Assembly (NCBI RefSeq): GCF_033118175.1
Contig: NC_083689.1
Location: 28,006,501 to 28,070,500, forward strand
Reading direction: 5' to 3'
Length of the DNA: 64,000 nt
Source of the DNA: Dama dama
Lineage: Eukaryota; Chordata; Mammalia; Artiodactyla; Cervidae
Shown: piece by piece, positions 44,785 through 55,616 of the stretch
Layout: every line of letters starts with the position of its first letter
How positions within the stretch are numbered: position 1 is the first letter of the stretch
Program-made: the position numbers and the translations under genes
Notes under the pieces: generated by a model
Told to the model about the DNA's origin: nothing
Database searches by the model: none
Seen by the model: the letters and a program-made list of their open reading frames with translations, nothing else

Positions 44785-45070
44785 CTTCCCTGGTGGTCCA
44801 GTGGTTAAGAATTCATCTGCCAATGCAGGGGACATGGGTTCGATCCCTGGTCCAGGAAGATGCCACATGCCACATGACAAGTAAGCCTGTGAACCACAAC
44901 TGCTGAAGCTTGTGCACCTAGAGCCTGTGCTTTGCAACAAAAGAAGCCGCCACAATGAGAAGCCCATACACCACAACTAGAGAGTTGTCTTTGCTTACCA
45001 CAACTAGAGAAAGCCTGTGGGCAGCAACAAAGAACCAGTGCAGCCAAAAATTTAAAAATGATTAAAAATT
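44785..45070 (+). mobile_element. CHR-type tRNA-Glu-derived SINE
   Basis: Begins 'CTTCCCTGGTGGTCCAGTGG' with a well-preserved head ('GGTTCGATCCCTGG' B-box-like), body with repeated 'CCACAACT' blocks, and an A-rich tail. Target-site duplication of 18 bp with one mismatch: TTAAAATAATGTATAGAA (44767-44784) and TTAAAATAATATATAGAA (45071-45088). Confidence 0.93.
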
Positions 45071-45321
45071 TTAAAATAATATATAGAAAAATATTTGTGG
45101 GGGGAACCCAGAGATAAGGATAGGCTTCATAAGTTTAAAAAAAATCAGCAAAAGAGTCAAGATGTAACCAGAGGTCCCAGGGATGTAAGAACAGAAATAT
45201 GGTGAATTTGCACAAGATTTAACTAAGAAAATTCATAGTTTCTCAGATGGAATGATGTTTCTAGTAGACCTTAACACTATATACTCTGAATTTGAATTTA
45301 TATCTTTATCTAACATCAAGG

Positions 45322-45599
45322 CCCGGAGAAGGCAATGGCACCCCACTCCAGTACTCTTGCCTGGAAAATCCCATGGACGGAGGAGCCTGGTAGGCTGTGG
45401 TCCATGCGGTCACTAAGAGTCAGACACGACTGAGCAACTTCACTTTCACTTTTCACTTTCATACATTGGAGAAGGAAATGGCAACCCACTCCAGTGTTTT
45501 TGCCTGGAGAATCCCAGGGATGGGGGAGCCTGGTGGGCTGCCATCTATGGGATCACACAGAGTCGGACACAACTGAAGCGACTTAGCAGCAGTAGCAGC
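45322..45599 (+). mobile_element. Bov-A2 SINE (dimer)
   Basis: Two Bov-A bodies in tandem joined by a CTTTCACTTT-rich linker, without a tRNA head; the end carries AGCAGCAGTAGCAGC. Perfect 10-bp target-site duplication AACATCAAGG (45312-45321 and 45600-45609). Both units keep the 'GACACGACTGAGC'/'GACACAACTGAAGC' ends, so the copy is fairly young. Confidence 0.95.
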
Positions 45600-45609
45600 A
45601 ACATCAAGG

Positions 45610-46989
45610 TCAATTAAGGAATATTTATCCAGTCAACCTTTCCTTTGCTTGTTTCGTGTTATTTGATCTACTTCATTTTCAACTCTCTAAATGCTCTCAT
45701 TGTTTTGTTTAGTTTTACTGAAATTCCTCTTTCAATTAGCGCTTAGAGTATATTCCAATTTGTCCACGCTGTTTGAAAATGTTAGCATAGAGAAGAGCCA
45801 CAAGTCAAGGCAGCCATGCCCATCTGTTTGTTTGTCCCTGGCTGATTCAGGAATCCGGTGGGAACTGACAGTAGAAATCAAAGCAGAATGTAATATAGAA
45901 TAATGTTGACCCCCACCTTCAGAATTCTTCTTGTCTGGCATGGACATAAATGAGACTGTAACTGAGGTGGTAGAGTTCCTCTATTATGGATGGTTCCCTT
46001 CTTCCATTAATTACAGGACCCTCACTAGTTACCTGTGTGCATAGCTACTAAATTAAAGACTATAATTTCCACTCTCCATTGCAGAAAGTAGGGCCAAGGA
46101 AAAGTGACCCAGAGGGACATGTGCAACTTTGACAGAATGTCCTAAAAGGATCATGCCCTTCTCGCTGTTTGTCCCACTTTACTACCTAGAGTGAAACATA
46201 ATAGCAAGAACTGGGGCAACTTTTACTGACTACTAGGTGGAAGATTCTTGTTACATGTGGCAGAGCAACCCCATGGGAAGATTCTGAGTTTCTCTTAACT
46301 GTGATGCATCCCTATAGTCCTGGATCAACTGTAATTTTACACAAGAGAGAAAGAAATGTCTGTTTCTAAAACAGTTTACTCAATCTGTTACAGCAGTAAA
46401 ATCAGTTCTGTAGGTCACAGACTAATCTACAAAACCAAATATTTTTACATGTAACATTTGTGGAATCAAGTAGCTCCATACTAAATCTTCTCATTTTCAA
46501 TGCATATGGAGAAAACCTAAAATCATAACATCAAGATAATAAAATTTTTATGAAAATACTGTCATTGTCTATCAGTATTTGCCAAGGTAAATGTGAGATA
46601 TCTCTTTGTCAGTTTTGCTACATGGGTCATATCCTAGATTTGAATTCTTATCTGTTCTGCTCCAAAGTCTATGGTTTAATCACCACCTTTTATTGCATCC
46701 CTTTATTATGATGGAGCTAAATATAAAATTACCATCAATTTTAAAATCAAAACTTAATAATTTTAATGTATACATCTAATTGTCAGGAATTTTTCTCTTT
46801 TGTAAATAGTACCTCAGAGAAAAATTTGAGAAGCAGTGTCTTTGGCGATTTCACTTGACAAATCTAAGGAATTGTAATATTGAAACCTAGTCCATTGACT
46901 GTCCAGAATAAACAGTTAATGACGTTTTTTTTCTCCATCACTTTTCTATTTTAAGTTTAGTACCTGGTCCTTATCAAGGAGAATGGTCA
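45610..46989. other. Mostly unique DNA, no gene seen
   Basis: Frames 45691-45903 and minus 45732-45947 are overlapping antisense pairs without homologues. The part 46020-46270 looks like a degraded ancient mammalian repeat that I cannot name. Confidence 0.45.
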
Positions 46990-47150
46990 TTTCCATTCAT
47001 TTAGCATGTAAGTATAAAGCATTATATATACTTAAGTAGATATTTTATTTCAGTTTCAGGGCAAGCTATATGATGTGTTATTTGCTTTTTCCAAAAAGAA
47101 ACTGAGTTTCAGAGAACTAAAATAACTGACTAGAGAATAGGTGAAGTATT
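46990..47150 (-). repeat. Probable MIR fragment
   Basis: Antisense MIR-like order: 'TTTAGCATGTAAGTATAAAG', a degraded middle, then 'AAACTGAGTTTCAGAGAACT'. Weak. Confidence 0.45.
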
Positions 47151-47393
47151 TAACAGTATATATTTCGAAATACTAAAGCTTTAGAATTATATGTTACTTG
47201 GATAAAATAAAAATGTTTATTTCAAATGAAAATAGTATTTTTCCTTAAATTTTCCCCAAAGGCAGTGAACCACTATTATAGCCATCCAACTTAAGAAACA
47301 TCATCAAAACTGGTAAAAAAAAAAAATTTCAATATCAGCAATTGATTGAAAATTAGTGGCTTATGAAACTACATTTCAAAGTTTTATATGTAG

Positions 47394-47660
47394 TCCTTAG
47401 AAGAGTCCATGGAAATCTCTGGGCCAGAATACTGGAGTGGGTAGCCTTTCCCTTCTCCAGGGGATCTTCCCAACCCAGGGATTGAACCCAGGTCTCCCAC
47501 ACTGTAGAGGGATTCTTTACCAGCTGAGCCACAAGGAAAGCCCAAGAATTTTGAAGTGGATAGCCTATTCCTTCTCCAGTGGATCTTCCTGACCCAGGAA
47601 TCAAACCAGGGTCTCCTGCATTGCAGGCAGATTCTTTACCAACTGAGCTATCAGGAAAGC
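47394..47660 (-). mobile_element. Dimeric Bov-tA-type SINE, second copy
   Basis: Same head-body-head-body dimer plan as 18905-19206, including the shared junction 'CCACAAGGAAAGCCCAAGAA'. The Bov-A 3' end is cut. Flanks CAAAGTTTTATATGTAG (47377-47393) and CAAAGCTTTGTGTAAG (47661-47676) look like an old duplication. Confidence 0.85.
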
Positions 47661-47676
47661 CAAAGCTTTGTGTAAG

Positions 47677-48364
47677 TTTACTTTAATATATGAACATATG
47701 CATTATAGAAATAGTAAGTAAAATACATAACCATTCCAAGAGATATATACTTATAAACATTCTTGATGTCTTATATTTTCTCAATTATCATAAAAATTCA
47801 AAATATACAAAAATTTGGTCTAGTTTTTAGATTGACATCATATGTCAAGTCATTTAAAGTCATAAAATGTCAGAATCTTGCTAAAAAGCCAGTGAAGGTA
47901 GAACTGAGATGGGAAAAGATCCCAAGCCAGTTTAATTTGAAAGTCAACATTAAAACTGCAGAACTCCAAAAATAAAGAATTGTGGTCTACTCTTGACAAC
48001 ATGCAGGAATTAACTGTGTTGACTTAGACTTAATTTACATCTCAAAATCATTTTACCCAAAGATACAGATCAGAGGTATTTTTGTATCTTTGGGTAAAAT
48101 ATTTAGGCTTTCTAAATGTAACATCTCTAAACTAGAAACCCACTTGTGAACAATTAAGGTTGTAGGCAGTGACAAATGTGATATGCAAAGTATAGGCACT
48201 TGTACATACCAACAAATGGTTAAAAGGTTATTAATATTTTATTATTATTTAGATATCACTTTTGGACTGATGATTTAGTTATCCATTTGAAAATATAGAC
48301 AATTTTTCCAAGGAAAAATGTCAAGGGAAAGATGATACTTTTAAATTAATTGTAAATCTTATAG
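47677..48364. other. Unique DNA with an 18-bp hairpin
   Basis: No gene. Perfect inverted repeat at 48050-48067 and 48083-48100 (see findings). Confidence 0.6.
48050..48100. other. Perfect 18-bp inverted repeat
   Basis: Arms ATTTTACCCAAAGATACA and TGTATCTTTGGGTAAAAT are exact reverse complements around a 15-nt loop. No T-run or promoter marks it as a transcribed unit, and no transposon family that I recognise has these ends. Confidence 0.95.
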
Positions 48365-48480
48365 ATCCATGGATAAACCTAGGAATGCAGCTCTTGTACT
48401 TGTTTTGCAAAGTGTATCCCATTTCATTGTTTACCACAGTATCTGGCCCTTTGTAAGCACTCAATAAATATTTACTATTG
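48365..48480 (+). repeat. L2 3' end
   Basis: Pattern 'CCACAGTATCTGGCCCTTTG' followed by 'CACTCAATAAATATTTACT' is the typical L2 3' terminus. Confidence 0.65.
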
Positions 48481-48851
48481 GCTATTTATGTCGTGGGAAG
48501 ACAGAAACTATATCTGTGAATAAAATTCTTGATAAATTTCATATATTTAGAAATGTTCTTACTGATTTCTCATCTAGGGCATTGTTAAGTCAATGTTGAA
48601 GACAAATTAAACAAGAAGGGAGCCTTACTAAAAATCTTAAAACCATTTTAATCTATGATGCTCCTTTCCTGAGAATATTACTGGGCTAATAAAAGAAAGT
48701 TGAATTCAACGATATCTATGTTTCAAGCTCAGCGAACTGTGAGATGTTCTCAATGCTAATTTTCTGATGTTCTAAACTATTACCTTTCTTAATATTAACA
48801 CAAAAGCAATGAACTGTATATGTACTTTATTTTTTTTTAATTTGGTAATGT

Positions 48852-48932
48852 CTTTTTTTTCCATTTATTTTTATTAGTTGGAGGCTAATTACTTTACAAT
48901 ATTGCAGTGGTTTTTGTCATACATTGACATGA
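48852..48932 (-). mobile_element. Ruminant L1 extreme 3' end
   Basis: T-run, then 'TTTATTAGTTGGAGGCTAAT' and 'TTTTGTCATACATTGACATG' antisense, truncated after about 80 bp. Target-site duplication not resolved. Confidence 0.85.
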
Positions 48933-49656
48933 AACTTTAAAAAATAAAAGAAGAGTAATGTTATTTTAATCTAAAGGCACAGTATATCCTTCACAAGTAC
49001 AATAGAAACCTAAAAGCTATACACAAGGTGCATTTAATTACATAAAAATTAAAATTTTATTACTAACTCACTTAGGAAATCTACCAGAAATAAGTTGAAA
49101 AAGATCAAGGAAAAATTTTTACTACAGTATAAACAAAAGGTTTTTGTTGTTATTGTTTCAGCCCCCAAGAAATTTAATTTCTACAAATTATCCACATAAA
49201 TAGCTTAACAATTCATAGAGATTATCTGCAGCACCTTTGGAAAGGTGGTAGCCTGGAAACAGGATTAGTTAGATAAATCATATGATCTCTACACCATTTT
49301 ATACTTAACAATCATTAAAATAATTTTTTTAGGAATGAAAAGAATTATAAGTTATGTCAGGTGAAAAGAGAGAGTTCCTGAACATTATTTAGAGTGTGGT
49401 TTTACTGACAAGTCTGGAGGGACACAGAAGAAAACATACCCTGGGTGAGCAGTTTGAGCTTGGGAGAGAGGATTTGTAATATTTGTGTAATATTTTATAG
49501 AGTGTTAACATTTTTTCACAAAAGGCACTTATTACTTCTATGTATTTTTTAAAAGGATGAAAACCATCTGCTATATTATGGAAAAATGAGTCTTATTTGT
49601 CAATGGTATCTCATTCTTTTGTAATTTTGAAATGACACTTCTTTATCTCTTTTCAG
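48933..49656. other. Unique AT-rich DNA, no gene seen
   Basis: No recognised feature. Confidence 0.5.
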
Positions 49657-49667
49657 CCACAGCAAGT

Positions 49668-49887
49668 GTGTGTGTGTGTGTGCGCTCAGTTGTGCCTGGC
49701 TCTTTGTGACCCCATGGACTGCAGCCTGCCAGGCTCCTCTGTCCATGGGATTTTCCAGGCAAGAATTTTGGAATGGGTTGCCATTTCTTCCTCCAGGTGA
49801 TCTTCCTGACCCAAGTATCAAACCCACATCTCCTGCGTCTCCTGCATTGGCAGGTGGATTCTTTACCACTGAGTCACCTGTAAGACC
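49668..49887 (-). mobile_element. Bov-tA SINE with TG tail
   Basis: (TG)n left edge, Bov-A body, and a tRNA-derived head with a local CTCCTGCGT duplication, ending 'ACTGAGTCACCTGTAAGACC'. Perfect 11-bp target-site duplication CCACAGCAAGT (49657-49667 and 49888-49898). Confidence 0.93.
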
Positions 49888-49898
49888 CCACAGCAAGT

Positions 49899-51850
49899 TT
49901 AACAGGGGTTTCATCTCAAGCCAATGCTAGTTTGAAAGTAAATTTATTATTCTGTACTCACACAGTTGCCTGAAAATAGTGAAGGTGTTTACAGTAACAA
50001 TTATTTATGACATTTCATGTAGGAATTTCTTCAAGGGAAATCATTCTTCTCATGTGAAAAACTAATATATTAAATTAAATTATTATTTATAATAATTTAT
50101 AAAATATATATTAAATATATTAAATAAAAACTAATATTGCAATATATTCTCTATCACCTGTAAGAAATCTGAAGTTTAATATTATCTCTCTACCAAGGAA
50201 GACCTGAGAGCTTCTGAAAGCATAGGGAAGAGCTTAATAGAACATTTTCCCTTGGTTCTTAACTGAGTGGATTATTAATTTGTTTAGAACTTGAGTGATT
50301 TTTCATTCTGTAATAGATACCAATAATCACTGCAGTTTTAAAAATCATTTTATATTTTGATCAAAAGTAGGTATAGTTATTATTTCTTCCGTGAAAGACT
50401 ATTCTTGTAATAAATTAATTCACCGTAATGTTTGAAGTCAATATTTCTAAAACCCTTTTACTGTTTTTGCTTATTTATTTTGCAGTTTTCATATTGTAGA
50501 AAAAATTAATTTTGCAAGTGAAAACACATTTCAAATATGATAATTTAACAGTAATAGTTTGAAACACTTACTTTAAAATGTCAAACATAAAATCATTAGT
50601 AGCCATCATCTTCCAAGTTAGTACGTAGCAGCACAATATAATATTATATTGTAACAGCAAATATATTTTGAAAATTCCAGGCAAAAGACAAAAAGTATAT
50701 GTTAAGTCAATGACCTGGAAAAATCATTAAGAGTATTTGCTGTTTTGAATTTTTGCTCCCAAGCAACATTTTAATTTAAACTTTCAAGGTAAGCTGAAAG
50801 TGTAATATCCAATGTTACTGCTTCATATTTGCAACTCAGACTTCTAATTATCTAGCTCAAGGCAGTCACTTAGCCCTTTGCACTTTTAGAAAGATGAGAA
50901 ATGGAGCCAGATTCCATTTCCTTCTCTTCACTCCCCTTGTCTCACTTGCTTGGAGCTCCTTTTGAAGCTAAGAAGGAATAAGGATTTGGCCGTTTGTTTC
51001 TGAGTGGGTAGTTAATCCCCCTTAAATAAATTCCTCTGATCAACCCGCTTCTAATTAGAATTGAGCCTTTTCTCCTGTTTCAGAACTTTTCTGTGGGACT
51101 TAGAAGATCTAGTGAATATTATACACTAAGAATAAACACACTGTGTTGATGTAATTGGCATCACAAAATAGTTCTTCCAATTAACATAAAATTTTCTTCA
51201 TTTTTAAAGTAGCCCTTCAACAGGATATTTTTGAGATAAATTGCAGAAAGTTAAGATCACTTAATTTTATGACTATGTTTCTTTCTTCCTTTCTATGAAT
51301 GAAGTCTCATCTCTGATAAAGCCCAGTGTCCTTTGATTATCCCAATGGGAAATTAAGACCAATAGTGTTATACTGGCTTGGTGAATTTACTGGGTGTGAG
51401 CAAAATCCAGTTAAATAAGCTCTAATCTGATCTGATCCAAAGCATTAATTCTGTTAAAAATGTTTATATGTAAAGTAGAATATCTGCACTTTTAAAAAGG
51501 GAGTGTGGGTTTATGGTTAGGTAATTAGACAAAATTTTACAATGTGATTTTTTAAGCATATGAATGAATACATGATGAAAGGTATTCTGGCCCTGGGTCT
51601 AGAGTCATGAGTTCTATACCAATTTTTATTAATTATCTCAGCTCTACAGATGACATATCTTTGTGATAATTATTTTCCACTCAACTAATTTATTCAATAT
51701 ATACTTATAAATTTGGGAACAAGAAGTTTAGTAAATGGTAATATGTTCCCCCTCCCACTTGTCCTCAGCCCCGTTCACAACTCCATTTTCACTTATGAAT
51801 AGATTTATCACAACTTTAATTACTTATTTTTCTAAATGCATGGGAATACT
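49899..51850. other. Unique AT-rich DNA, no gene seen
   Basis: TTTATTA-type low complexity at 50060-50135 and a perfect 20-bp AT palindrome at 50633-50652. The part 50860-51120 contains homeobox-type TAATTAG and looks less random, but nothing coding is evident. Confidence 0.45.
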
Positions 51851-51854
51851 GTGA

Positions 51855-51955
51855 GCTCCTTAAGCACAGGGACTATGGGTTTTTTCATTTTAATATCTGA
51901 ACCTCTGGAATAAAGGAAATTTAATATATTCTTGTTGAGCTGAATAAAATTAGAT
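51855..51955 (+). repeat. L2 3' end
   Basis: 'GAGCTCCTTAAGCACAGGGA' followed by a degraded tail ending near 'TTGTTGAGCTGAATAA' matches the L2 3' region. Confidence 0.65.
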
Positions 51956-52304
51956 TTATTGATTGCTGAAGTTGCCAAATACTCTTTTTGTCTTCCATGC
52001 AGCCATTCTCTCTACTTTCCAGCCAACAGAACAACAGTGTGCCTAGCCTCAGGGCCCAAGACAATTACAGGGGCATCACTGGCAGTAGGGTAGGACCTAA
52101 CCCATTCCTTGCTAGTGAAATAAAAGTGGAAGTCTTCTGGAAGGGTTTCTGGGAAAGATGAAAGGTCAGAGTGAAGTCAAGAGAACATCAAAGTTCTTTC
52201 CTTCCTGATTGAAATGCTATGATGCAAGACAATGATCATCACTAATATACAAAGATAGTCAGTCCAGAGAGCTATAAAACAAACAGACAACTGAGTCCTT
52301 ATTT
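51956..52304. other. Possible ancient repeat, unnamed
   Basis: No gene; part of 52020-52200 resembles a degraded mammalian repeat that I cannot assign. Confidence 0.3.
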
Positions 52305-52310
52305 ACCTAA

Positions 52311-53218
52311 TTGCACAACCAAATCAAAATTGTAACATCTGCAAATAATGACAGTTTTACTTCCTTTCTGATTTGGAAGCCTTGCTTAACTGCACTAGCT
52401 AGGACTTCCAGCACTATACTGAGTCAGAGTGGTGACAGTGGGCATCATTGTCTTGTTCCTGATCTTAGAGGCAGAAAAATCAACAGAGAAACATTGCAAT
52501 TGAACCAGGTTTTAGACCAAATAGACTTATATACAGCATTCCATCCAACAGCAGCAGAATACACCTTTTGTTCAAGTGTACACAGTACATTTTCCAGAAT
52601 AGATCATATGGCAGGATACAAAACAAGTTTTAGCAAATTTAAGATGACTGAAATCATACCAACTATCTTTTCTGGCCACAGTGGTATGAAAACAGAAATC
52701 AGCAAAAAGAGGAAAGATGAAAAATCTACAAATATGTGAAAACTAAACAACATACTTTTGGATAACCAATGGATGAAAGAAGAAATCAAGAGGGAAGTTT
52801 AAAAATTAAAAATAAATGAAAGTAGAAATACAGTGTACCAAAGCTAGCGGATCCTGTAAATGTGGTTCTGAGAGGAAAGTTTATAGCAAAAAAAATGCAT
52901 ATATTAAGGAATCAGAAAGATCTCAAAGATCTCAAACAACCTAATTGTACATCTCATTGAACTAGAAAGAGAAGAACAAATTAAGTCCAAAGTTAGCTGA
53001 AGGAAGGAAATAAAAAAGATCAAAGGAAAATAAATGCAATAGAGACTAGGGAAAAATAGAATGAAACTAAGAACTGATTTTGGATAAGATAAAATTGACA
53101 AAACAAGCTAGACTAAGAAACAAGAGGAGAATCAAATACATAAAATTAGAAGTTAAATAAACATTGCAAATTATACCACAGACATACATAGGATTATAAG
53201 AGACTACTATGAAGCATT
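52311..53218. mobile_element. Rearranged old L1 ORF2 fragment
   Basis: 52311-52470 is antisense ORF2 around the RT box (the + strand shows 'ATAATGACAGTTTTACTTCC' and 'TCTTGTTCCTGATCTTAG'). At about 52475 orientation flips: 52478-53218 is sense ORF2 from the end of the endonuclease into the region before RT (S-R-I-D-H-M in the + frame 52311-52739). The flipped segment is the upstream one, as in a 5' inversion of a minus-strand L1, but the 3' tail is missing. Confidence 0.7.
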
Positions 53219-53220
53219 GT

Positions 53221-53345
53221 TGTTGTTTAGTTTTTAAGTTGTGCCCAACTCTTTGCCACCCCATGTAGAAGCCCAGCAGGCTTCTCCATCCATGGGATTT
53301 CCCATGCAAAAATATTGGAGTGGGTTGCCATTTCTTTCTCCAATC
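53221..53345 (-). mobile_element. Old Bov-A-type SINE
   Basis: Antisense Bov-A body with a TTGTTGTTTAG edge and 'TTGCCATTTCTTTCTCCAAT' end, more diverged than most copies in the window. It lies at the edge of the rearranged L1. Confidence 0.85.
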
Positions 53346-55258
53346 ACTGATCCCAGACCATCATATAATAGACACTTCACGCTCAAGAAGAGTTGTAAAA
53401 TTATTAAAAATATTACTGTGAATCAGTTAGTACTAAATCTGAAATCCTGTTATACAGTTTAAAAAAAAAAATATATATATATATATAAAGTTCCCTCTAC
53501 AATCAACTCTTTACAGAAATACTAGAAGATATAGCTCTTACTCATGTTTGGAGCTTATATTTGTCATGTAAAACAATAATAAAAGAGTAAATGTTGTAAA
53601 ATCAGTCTTTTTATTCATTAATGGAACAGTATAAAAATAATAACAAAAAGAGTACTAAATTTGAAGTGTGTTTGTGTATTTTTTATCAATTCACTAGATT
53701 TTCATTAAATTAAAAGAAACGTTAATCCGTATAGTAAGGCATGCCTTGAGCTGTAGTGAAATAAAATTGAAATCAAAGACAATGATTCTCTCTCCAGATT
53801 TCAGAAATCAAAGCCCTCAATTATAACTGAAACAGCAGCTGTGGGTGTTTTGAAGTAAGTTGACCAGTGTCAGTACCCAGAAATCCTCTTGCCAGAGGTT
53901 CTTTCTTTTGCTAACATGTGACTTACATTCTCTCCAAGGTGGGCTAAGTTTGAGTCTTAAGAAAAAAAAAGAAAAAGAGAAAAGAGGTTGCTTTTAACAA
54001 ATCTATGGTCTAATTTAAGCGACTATTTTGATCTTAAGTATGAAGCAGTCTCTTGGAGTTGAGTAATAAGTCCTAAATCTCATGCTGTTCTTTGAGAAGG
54101 ATTTATAAGCTGATAATCATAAGCATTTTTTTTAGGTAAATTAATTTGAATGTAAACTTTGCACTGATTCCTTAGTGTGTTTTCTAGAATTTTGTTGGCA
54201 AACAATTTCCCTAAGGACACACACAGTAGAATGATGGTTTTAATCAAGTAAATGTTTTCCTTTTAAAGAACTAGTCAGCCCCTACACAGATGATATGATC
54301 TTACCACATAAAAGTATGAATAAAATAAAATATTGAAATAATGTTGCTATAAAAATTATCCCTGAGAGGTGTATGTTTGCATATTAAATTTTGGAACTTA
54401 AAAAATCCCAATTAGTCTCTTGATCTATTCATGGTTCCATATAACCCACCTAAAGAAATCCCTAAATGATTTCTTACAAATAGTATCTAGGAGACTGGTA
54501 TCCCAAGTGATTTAACAGATTAATACTGTTTCTGTCTTCTTCAATTATACACTGTGCACTTAGATCCAAATGGGAAAATGATGGCAATGGTATTGGTGTT
54601 TGTGTTTTCCCACATGATAAAAATCAGATGACTTTAAGAGCTAGAGAGACAAATTTCATTTGTTTTATTTATTAAGCACATTTTCAGTTGTGATTCCTCT
54701 TTACTTCTCATTTTAAAAGAAGAGAAAATAATACAAGTCACCCCTCAAGCTATTAGTCAAGTGACCTACTTTCAGGCATCCTTCTCCTGGATTAGGCCAG
54801 CGCTGATTTTTCCCAGATGACCATATTCTCTTTTATTCCCATGCAGACATTTTTAGAGTTTTAAAAGGAAATTGTGGAGTTCCTCCAAAATCTGTGGTCA
54901 GAACACCAATATTTTTGAAATAGTCTCCTCCCAGCCTGCAACAGCTATCAACAACATCACCATGAGTCCTTTTAAAAAAACAATCTTGATAGATCATTAA
55001 ATTAAAGAAAAAACAGTTTAATAACCCTCCTTCTCCTTCATAGAACAGGCTACAGATTTGGGGTGATAATGACCTTATCATTAAAAGCAAAATGTAGGAA
55101 TGGGAAAACTATTTTAGAAACAACAAGCTTGATCAGGTATAGGAAATAAAGCCCATATCCTCTCCTTAGTAGGAGAGGAAAGAAGAGAACATATAGGTCA
55201 TAAAACTTCTGGTGGATGTGACATTATCATGAAGATGACCAGGACTTGTGAAAGAATT

Positions 55259-55292
<34 letters not shown>

Positions 55293-55616
55293 TGTGAAAC
55301 AAGAAGTGAAAAGGGAAAGAAGATATGGATTTTTCTTAATTAAAAGTCTCTGGGCAAAAATACCTAACACACTAAATGAATATTATACATATTCATATAT
55401 AGAATATGTTCTAACTAAAGCTCCCTTTTCTCATTTTGTATAACAATGTGGTACTAATTAACAAAATAATTTGGTGTTTGCATTAGAGAGAACTGAGATG
55501 AGATTTTGGCTAAACTAAAGAGGAATTAATGGTAGAGATAGGTGTCAGGACCACTATCCGAAGCTGGACGTAAGGACTACTGAGATTTCTGTTTCGCTCC
55601 TTTTTGAGTAGGTGCT
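53346..55616. other. Unique DNA with simple repeats, no gene seen
   Basis: Contains A10 plus (AT)n at 53461-53486, a purine-rich patch at 53960-53990, and a (TG)n tract at 55259-55296. Frames 54833-55090 (minus) and 55258-55443 (plus) are not supported as genes. Confidence 0.5.
55259..55296 (+). repeat. (TG)n microsatellite
   Basis: Thirteen TG units, one TA break, then five more TG-type units. Not attached to a SINE, unlike most TG tracts here. Confidence 0.95.

Noticed and set aside
44785..44860. tRNA-like sequence with B-box resemblance
   Set aside because: It is the head of a CHR SINE; no cloverleaf with intact acceptor and anticodon stems is evident. The same applies to the heads of all Bov-tA copies.
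52311..52739. 142-codon + frame considered as a gene
   Set aside because: It crosses the junction of two oppositely oriented L1 pieces.
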